NCBI GenBank assembly: GCA_947447385.1
Contig: CANFKN010000045.1
Location: 1-8,577 of the forward strand
DNA from: Microbacteriaceae bacterium
Lineage (GTDB): Bacteria; Actinomycetota; Actinomycetes; Actinomycetales; Microbacteriaceae
Reading direction: 5' to 3'
DNA length: 8,577 nt
The position numbers and the translations under genes are program-made. The notes beneath the pieces were generated by a model, which had not been told where the DNA came from, ran no database searches, and saw only the letters and a program-made list of their open reading frames with translations. Positions 4,869-8,577 of the stretch are shown piece by piece (position 1 is the stretch's first letter; the number at the start of each line of letters is the position of its first letter).

Positions 4869-5150
4869 ATGCCACGCAGTCTAAAGAAGGGCCCGTTTGT
4901 TGACGACCACCTTTTCCAAAAGGTAGTCAAGCAAAACGAAGCCGGCACCAAAAACGTAATCAAGACCTGGTCACGTCGCTCGATGATCATTCCTGCAATG
5001 TTGGGTCACACCATCGCAGTGCACGACGGTCGCAAGCACGTTCCAGTTTTCGTCAGCGAGACCATGGTTGGTCACAAGCTTGGCGAATTCTCACCAACCC
5101 GCACCTTCCGTGGTCACGTGAAGGACGACAAGAAGGGTCGCCGCAAGTAA
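4869..5150 (+). CDS. rpsS: 30S ribosomal protein S19
   Basis: S19 is in the head of the 30S subunit and forms a pair with S13 near the A-site tRNA. The 93-residue protein is complete and typical: MPRSLKKGPFVDDHL at the start, then IKTWSRRSMIIPAMLGHTIAVHDGRKHVPV, GHKLGEFSPTRTFRGH and a basic KDDKKGRRK tail. TAGGAG lies nine bases before the ATG. An unusual feature is that the last codons and stop sit in a strong GC-rich hairpin (5136-5158), with the TAA in its loop; that hairpin is described separately. Confidence 0.98.
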   Translation: MPRSLKKGPFVDDHLFQKVVKQNEAGTKNVIKTWSRRSMIIPAMLGHTIAVHDGRKHVPVFVSETMVGHKLGEFSPTRTFRGHVKDDKKGRRK

Positions 5151-5158
5151 GCGGCGCC
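5136..5158 (+). promoter_or_regulatory. GC-rich hairpin with the rpsS stop codon in its loop
   Basis: CGCCGC (5139-5144) pairs with GCGGCG (5151-5156), and GG (5136-5137) with CC (5157-5158) after a bulged T at 5138. The six-base loop AAGTAA holds the rpsS TAA. There is no T run, so it is not a normal terminator. It may slow release, protect mRNA ends after processing, or simply reflect the CGCCGC codons for the basic tail. Confidence 0.45.
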
Positions 5159-5180
5159 TGAGAAGACGAGAGGAAAGACA

Positions 5181-5573
5181 ATGGAAGCAGTCGCACGCGT
5201 GCGCCACATCCGCGTCACCCCAATGAAAGCTCGCCGCGTCGTTAACCTGATCCGCGGCAAGCAGGCAACTGAGGCACTAGCAATCTTGAAGTTTGCACCA
5301 CAGGCAGCCAGCGTTCCAATCTACAAATTGGTTCACGCTGCTATGGCGAACGCAAAGGTCAAGGCTGATGCAGCAAACACTTACTTTGATGAAGACGACC
5401 TAATCGTTTCGGCAGCATTTGTTGACGAAGGCACCACGCTTAAGCGCTTCATGCCACGTGCCCAGGGACGCGCATTCCGCATCCTAAAGCGCACCAGCCA
5501 CATCACCATTGTGGTTGCTACCCCAGATGAACTTGCTGACAAGGCAAGCGCGCAGAAGACGAGGAACAACTAA
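5181..5573 (+). CDS. rplV: 50S ribosomal protein L22
   Basis: L22 binds 23S rRNA and its long beta-hairpin lines the peptide tunnel, where macrolides act. The 130-residue protein starts MEAVARVRHIRVTPMKARRVVNLIRGK and has the tunnel hairpin TTLKRFMPRAQGRAFRILKRTSH (85-107) with no insertion or deletion, so nothing in it suggests macrolide resistance. The C-terminus is a short polar tail ending KTRNN. Arg128 is coded by AGG, the only AGA/AGG codon I noticed in the ribosomal genes here. It lies in ACGAGGAAC, which is the Shine-Dalgarno of rpsC. The stop and the rpsC start share one base (TAATG). GAGAGGAAA precedes its own ATG. Confidence 0.98.
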   Translation: MEAVARVRHIRVTPMKARRVVNLIRGKQATEALAILKFAPQAASVPIYKLVHAAMANAKVKADAANTYFDEDDLIVSAAFVDEGTTLKRFMPRAQGRAFRILKRTSHITIVVATPDELADKASAQKTRNN

Positions 5574-6352
5574 TGGGTCAAAAAGTAAACCCATACGGCT
5601 TTCGCCTTGGAATCACCACCGACCACGTGTCGCGCTGGTTCGCAGACTCAACTAAAAAGGGTCAGCGTTACCAAGACTACGTAACCGAAGACATCAAGAT
5701 TCGTGCGCTGCTAACCAGTCGTCTAGACCGCGCTGGCGTCTCACGTGTTGAGATCGAGCGCACCCGTGACCGTGTTCGTGTTGACATTCACACCGCACGC
5801 CCGGGCTTGGTTATCGGTCGCCGTGGCGAAGAGGCAGAGAAGATCCGCGCTTCGCTCGAGACTCTAACCAAGAAGCAGATTCAGCTAAACATTCTTGAGG
5901 TCAAGAACCCTGAGATGGACGCCCAGCTTGTAGCCCAGGGTGTTGCTGAGCAGCTTGCTAGCCGTGTTGCATTCCGTCGCGCAATGCGCAAGGGCATGCA
6001 GGGCGCAATGCGTCAGGGTGCTAAGGGTATTCGTATTCAGTGTGCCGGTCGTCTTGGCGGCGCTGAAATGTCACGTTCAGAGTTCTACCGCGAAGGCCGT
6101 GTTCCACTGCACACCCTTCGTGCAAACATCGACTATGGCTTCTATGAGGCTAAGACCACATTCGGTCGCATCGGTGTGAAGGTTTGGATCTACAAGGGTG
6201 ACATCACCAACAAGGAGCTTGCTCGTGAGCAGGCCAACGCTAAACCAGTTCGCAACAACGACCGCGATGGCCGCGGATCAGACCGTCCACGTCGTGGCGC
6301 TGCTCCTCGCGCAGAAGCACCTGCTGTTGCAGCAGTAGCAACGGAGGCATAA
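5573..6352 (+). CDS. rpsC: 30S ribosomal protein S3
   Basis: S3 lines the mRNA entry channel of the 30S subunit and takes part in mRNA unwinding. The 259-residue protein begins MGQKVNPYGFRLGIT. It has a type II KH domain with the GRRG loop (82-85, LVIGRRGEEAEKIRA), the basic RVAFRRAMRKGMQGAMRQGAKGI segment (131-153) associated with helicase activity, and the C-terminal domain through FGRIGVKVWIYKGD. Residues from about 222 on form a low-complexity Arg/Asp then Ala/Pro tail ending ATEA, longer than in E. coli but usual in actinobacteria. The start overlaps the rplV stop by one base. The last codons ACG GAG GCA give the GGAGG site of rplP. Confidence 0.98.
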   Translation: MGQKVNPYGFRLGITTDHVSRWFADSTKKGQRYQDYVTEDIKIRALLTSRLDRAGVSRVEIERTRDRVRVDIHTARPGLVIGRRGEEAEKIRASLETLTKKQIQLNILEVKNPEMDAQLVAQGVAEQLASRVAFRRAMRKGMQGAMRQGAKGIRIQCAGRLGGAEMSRSEFYREGRVPLHTLRANIDYGFYEAKTTFGRIGVKVWIYKGDITNKELAREQANAKPVRNNDRDGRGSDRPRRGAAPRAEAPAVAAVATEA

Positions 6353-6354
6353 TC

Positions 6355-6774
6355 ATGTTGATTCCACGTCGTGTAAAGCACCGCAAGCAGCACCACCCAA
6401 AGCGTTCAGGCGCATCAAAGGGTGGCACAACTGTGAACTTCGGTGAATACGGTATTCAGGCACTAACCCCTGCATACGTCACCAACCGTCAGATTGAGTC
6501 TGCGCGTATCGCAATGACTCGTCACATCAAGCGTGGTGGAAAAGTCTGGATCAACATCTTTCCAGACCGTCCACTAACCAAGAAGCCTGCCGAAACCCGC
6601 ATGGGTTCAGGTAAGGGTTCACCAGAGTGGTGGGTAGCCAGCGTTAAGCCTGGTCGCGTGCTTTTCGAAGTTAGCGGCGTTTCAGAGCAGCTAGCCCGCG
6701 AAGCAATGACTCGCGCTATCCACAAGCTCCCACTAAAAGCTCGCATCATCAAGCGCGAAGAAGGTGACGCATAA
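6355..6774 (+). CDS. rplP: 50S ribosomal protein L16
   Basis: L16 helps to form the A-site of the 50S subunit and assembles late. The 139-residue protein is complete, with MLIPRRVKHRKQHHPKRSG at the start, TRHIKRGGKVWINIFPDRPLTKKPAETRMGSGKGSPEWWVA (55-95) and the end LPLKARIIKREEGDA. Arg82 in ETRMGSGKG corresponds to the arginine that is hydroxylated in E. coli L16; whether it is modified here is unknown. The start lies two bases after the rpsC stop, with GGAGG inside the end of rpsC. The stop overlaps the rpmC start by one base (TAATG). Confidence 0.98.
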   Translation: MLIPRRVKHRKQHHPKRSGASKGGTTVNFGEYGIQALTPAYVTNRQIESARIAMTRHIKRGGKVWINIFPDRPLTKKPAETRMGSGKGSPEWWVASVKPGRVLFEVSGVSEQLAREAMTRAIHKLPLKARIIKREEGDA

Positions 6775-7076
6775 TGGCGATCGGTTCAGAGAACCTAACC
6801 CCAGAAAGCCTCGACAAGATTGAAGACTCAGTTCTAGTCGAAGAGCTAAAGAAAGCTAAAGAAGAGCTTTTCAACTTGCGTTTTCAGTCGGCCACCGGCC
6901 AGCTAGAGAGCCACGGACGTTTGCGTGCTGTAAAGCGCGACATCGCCCGCATCTACACCATCATTCGTGAGCGTGAACTCGGCATTCGTGCCGTTCCAGC
7001 TGCGGCAGCCGCTGCCCCAGCAACCAAGGCAAAGAAGGCTGCAGCTGCCCCAGCTGCCGCAACTGAGGAGGCATAA
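6774..7076 (+). CDS. rpmC: 50S ribosomal protein L29 with Ala/Lys-rich tail
   Basis: L29 sits near the tunnel exit next to L23. The core (about residues 6-74) is the usual two-helix hairpin: VLVEELKKAKEELFNLRFQSATGQLESHGRLRAVKRDIARIYTIIRERELGI. The protein has 100 residues against about 65-80 in most bacteria. The extra part (about 75-100) is almost only Ala, Pro, Lys, Thr and Glu (AAPATKAKKAAAAPAAATEEA). A 28-base stretch of this tail (7019-7046) is nearly identical to the start of rplE. The start shares one base with the rplP stop. The last codons GAG GAG GCA form the Shine-Dalgarno of rpsQ two bases beyond the stop. Confidence 0.97.
   Translation: MAIGSENLTPESLDKIEDSVLVEELKKAKEELFNLRFQSATGQLESHGRLRAVKRDIARIYTIIRERELGIRAVPAAAAAAPATKAKKAAAAPAAATEEA
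7019..7046 (+). repeat. Tail-coding repeat shared with rplE (copy in rpmC)
   Basis: Bases 7019-7046 code for ATKA-KKAAA in the L29 tail. They are identical to 8181-8214 in the rplE start except for a six-base (two-codon) insertion, CACCAA, in rplE. The reading frame is the same in both copies, so the peptides are also the same apart from an inserted Thr-Pro. Confidence 0.7.
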
Positions 7077-7078
7077 CC

Positions 7079-7381
7079 ATGGCTGAAGCAAACAAAGCAG
7101 CAGCACCGGCTGAGGCAACCGCTGAAGAAACTCGTGGTTACCGCAAGACCCGTCGTGGCTATGTAGTCAGCGACAAGATGAACAAGACCATCGTTGTTGA
7201 GGTTGAAGACCGCGTAAAGCACCCGCTTTATGGCAAGGTTATTCGCCGCAGCAACAAGGTCAAGGCTCACGACGAGCTTAACTCAGCAGGCATTGGCGAC
7301 CTCGTGATCATCAGCGAGACCCGTCCATTGTCAGCCACCAAAAACTGGCGTCTAGTCGAAATCGTCGAAAAGGCCAAGTAA
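7079..7381 (+). CDS. rpsQ: 30S ribosomal protein S17
   Basis: S17 binds 16S rRNA early in 30S assembly with an OB-fold. The core from about residue 20 is typical: RGYRKTRRGYVVSDKMNKTIVVEVEDRVKHPLYGKVIRRSNKVKAHDE, then GIGDLVIISETRPLSATKNWRLVEIVEKAK. The protein is 100 residues, with about 18 extra N-terminal residues (MAEANKAAAPAEATAEET), an Ala/Glu-rich extension seen in many actinobacteria. The start is chosen because GAGGAGG lies directly before it and the frame is closed just upstream. It follows rpmC by two bases and precedes the largest gap in the operon (49 bases). Confidence 0.97.
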   Translation: MAEANKAAAPAEATAEETRGYRKTRRGYVVSDKMNKTIVVEVEDRVKHPLYGKVIRRSNKVKAHDELNSAGIGDLVIISETRPLSATKNWRLVEIVEKAK

Positions 7382-7386
7382 ACCCC

Positions 7387-7413
7387 TGGGGTCTCGCAAA
7401 ATCGAGCGCCCCA
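7387..7413 (+). promoter_or_regulatory. Hairpin in the rpsQ-rplN gap (S10/spc boundary)
   Basis: TGGGG (7387-7391) pairs with CCCCA (7409-7413), T7392 can pair with G7408, C7407 is bulged, and CTCG (7393-7396) pairs with CGAG (7403-7406) over a CAAAAT loop. It starts six bases after the rpsQ stop. No T run follows, so it does not look like a terminator; an mRNA processing or stability element is more likely. I see no good promoter in this gap. Confidence 0.5.
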
Positions 7414-7430
7414 CTATCAAGGAGTAACAA

Positions 7431-7799
7431 ATGCTTCAGCAGGAGTCACGACTCAAAGTTGCCGATAACACCGGCGCTAAGGAGCTACTCGTCATTCGCG
7501 TGCTTGGCGGCTCAAAGCGTCGCTATGCAGGCTTGGGTGACGTAATCGTATGCACCGTTAAAGACGCCATCCCTGGCGGCAACGTCAAAAAGAGTGACGT
7601 CGTCAAGGCTGTAATCGTTCGCACCAAAAAAGAGACCCGTCGTCCAGACGGTTCATACATCAAGTTCGACGAGAACGCAGCAGTAATCATCAAGAATGAC
7701 GGCGAGCCTCGTGGCACCCGCATTTTCGGCCCAGTTGGCCGTGAGCTTCGCGACAAGAAGTTCATGAAGATCATCTCGCTAGCCCCGGAGGTTATTTAA
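7431..7799 (+). CDS. rplN: 50S ribosomal protein L14
   Basis: L14 lies on the subunit interface, forms an intersubunit bridge and is the docking surface for the silencing factor RsfS. The 122-residue protein has the normal length and pattern: MLQQESRLKVADNTGAKELLVIRVLGGSKRRYAGLGDVIVCTVKDAIPGGNVKKSDVVKAVIVRTKKE and then FDENAAVIIKNDGEPRGTRIFGPVGRELRD. AAGGAG is placed seven bases before the ATG. This is the first gene of what is the spc operon in E. coli. The end of the gene supplies a GGAGG (in CCGGAGGTT) for rplX. Confidence 0.98.
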   Translation: MLQQESRLKVADNTGAKELLVIRVLGGSKRRYAGLGDVIVCTVKDAIPGGNVKKSDVVKAVIVRTKKETRRPDGSYIKFDENAAVIIKNDGEPRGTRIFGPVGRELRDKKFMKIISLAPEVI

Positions 7800-7801
7800 T
7801 C

Positions 7802-8161
7802 ATGGCGACCATCAAGAAGGGTGACCTAGTTCAGGTCATCACCGGCAAGAAGCAAGACCGTGGCGGCGACCGCGGCAAGCAGGGTCACGTTTTGAGCATC
7901 GACAAAGAGCGCAACCGCGTTATCGTCGAAGGCATCAACCTAGTGACCAAGCACACCAAGGTTTCTCAGACCGACCGCGGCACCAAGACTGGTGGCATCG
8001 AGACCGTTGAGGCTCCGATCCACATTTCAAACGTGGCGCTAATCGACCCATCGAGCAAAAAGCCAACCCGCATCGGCGTTCGCTTTGAGACCGTTGTTAA
8101 AGACGGCGTCAAGAAGACCGTTCGCGTTCGCGTTGCTAAGAAGTCAGGTAAGGACATCTAA
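7802..8161 (+). CDS. rplX: 50S ribosomal protein L24
   Basis: L24 is an assembly-initiating protein that binds the 5' part of 23S rRNA. The 119-residue protein starts with a KOW motif (KKGDLVQVITGKKQDRGGDRGKQGHVLSIDKERNRVIVEGIN, 5-46), followed by HTKVSQTDRGTKTGGIETVEAPIHISNVALIDP and the actinobacterial end RIGVRFETVVKDGVKKTVRVRVAKKSGKDI. It is somewhat longer than the roughly 105 residues of E. coli L24 because of this basic end. The start lies two bases after the rplN stop, with GGAGG inside the end of rplN. The stop overlaps the rplE start by one base (TAATG). Confidence 0.97.
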   Translation: MATIKKGDLVQVITGKKQDRGGDRGKQGHVLSIDKERNRVIVEGINLVTKHTKVSQTDRGTKTGGIETVEAPIHISNVALIDPSSKKPTRIGVRFETVVKDGVKKTVRVRVAKKSGKDI

Positions 8162-8577
8162 TGACTGACGCAACTGTAAAAGCAACCAAGGCAACACCAA
8201 AGAAGGCTGCAGCTAAAGCTGCAGTCGCTGGCAAGCCACTACCTCGTCTAAAGCAGCAGTACCGCGATGAAATCATTGCCAAGCTAACTGCCGAATTCGG
8301 TTTCAGCAACCCACACCAGGTTCCAAACCTGACCAAGATTGTTGTAAACATGGGTGTTGGCGACGCTGCTAAAGACGGCAAGCTAATCGACGGCGCAATT
8401 CGCGACCTAACCGCGATCACCGGCCAGAAGCCACAGGTTAACTTGGCTCGCAAGTCAATCGCTCAGTTCAAGCTTCGTGAGGGCCAAGCAATTGGTGCGC
8501 ACGTAACCTTGCGTGGCGACCGCATGTGGGAGTTCCTAGACCGCCTATTGGCTCTAGCGCTACCTCGTATTCGTGAC
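8161..8577 (+). CDS. rplE: 50S ribosomal protein L5, N-terminal part (cut by window end)
   Basis: L5 binds 5S rRNA and contacts P-site tRNA and the 30S head. The window contains 139 codons, open to the right edge. The recognisable core begins near residue 28 (PRLKQQYRDEIIAKLTAEFGF), followed by NLTKIVVNMGVGDAAKDGKLIDGAIRDLTAITGQKPQVNLARKSIAQFKLREGQAIGAHVTLRGDRMWEFLDRLLALALPRIRD, which is diagnostic for L5. Before it is a Lys/Ala-rich extension (ATKATPKKAAAKAAVAGK) that looks like the L29 tail and shares its DNA sequence. The ATG shares its A with the rplX stop (TAATG). Nine of 14 leucines are coded by CTA. A 9-bp hairpin lies in the extension. Confidence 0.97.
   Translation, partial: MTDATVKATKATPKKAAAKAAVAGKPLPRLKQQYRDEIIAKLTAEFGFSNPHQVPNLTKIVVNMGVGDAAKDGKLIDGAIRDLTAITGQKPQVNLARKSIAQFKLREGQAIGAHVTLRGDRMWEFLDRLLALALPRIRD
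8181..8214 (+). repeat. Tail-coding repeat shared with rpmC (copy in rplE)
   Basis: This copy codes for ATKATPKKAAA near the L5 N-terminus. AGCAACCAAGGCAA (8181-8194) and AGAAGGCTGCAGCT (8201-8214) are both present, contiguous, in rpmC at 7019-7046. Only CACCAA (8195-8200) is extra here. Confidence 0.7.
8205..8226 (+). promoter_or_regulatory. Hairpin inside the 5' coding region of rplE
   Basis: CTGCAGC (8207-8213) pairs perfectly with GCTGCAG (8218-8224) over a TAAA loop, and a G-T and a G-C pair extend it to nine. It is about 45 bases after the start codon, in the Lys/Ala-rich extension. It may only be a by-product of alternating Ala codons, but it is stable for coding mRNA. Confidence 0.35.

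Noticed and set aside
5381..5569. Open frames on the minus strand across the ribosomal operon
   Set aside because: All are antisense shadows of strongly coding plus-strand genes with biased codons. None has a ribosome-binding site or family pattern that I recognise.

Overview
The window is chromosomal DNA from an actinobacterium, most likely a moderate-GC member of the Microbacteriaceae (freshwater Luna-cluster type, such as Rhodoluna or Aquiluna). That placement is inference. It rests on tuf lying directly upstream of an S10-spc ribosomal protein cluster, on actinobacterial-style S10, L3, L22 and L29 sequences, on Ala/Pro/Lys-rich tails on S3, L29, S17 and L5, and on an apparently leaderless promoter.

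Layout. Bases 1-84 are the last codons of tuf (EF-Tu), followed by a strong intrinsic terminator (106-137). Next is an accessory block inside the normally conserved tuf-rpsJ junction. It holds a plus-strand gene for a membrane-anchored SHOCT-domain protein (188-1150), a second terminator that looks like a diverged copy of the tuf terminator (1213-1255), and a convergent minus-strand gene for a small glyoxalase/bleomycin-resistance-like (VOC) protein (1270-1608). Bases 1609-2025 contain no convincing gene. They hold the VOC promoter, a possible rpsJ promoter, and several hairpins and palindromes that probably form the leader of the ribosomal operon.

From 2026 to the right edge there is one tightly packed plus-strand operon: rpsJ-rplC-rplD-rplW-rplB-rpsS-rplV-rpsC-rplP-rpmC-rpsQ-rplN-rplX-rplE (rplE is cut by the window end). 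Gaps are mostly -1 to 30 bases. In several junctions the Shine-Dalgarno of one gene is built from the last sense codons of the gene before it, so translation is probably coupled. The largest gap, 49 bases between rpsQ and rplN, is where the S10 and spc operons are separated in E. coli; it contains a hairpin but no clear promoter or terminator. All products are ribosome components, so the cluster makes 14 proteins of the 30S and 50S subunits together.

I saw no complete new biological system. The items most worth checking are the SHOCT gene bracketed by two related tuf terminators, the structured rpsJ leader, an almost identical DNA block shared by the tails of rpmC and rplE, and the unusual preference for the leucine codon CTA in these highly expressed genes.
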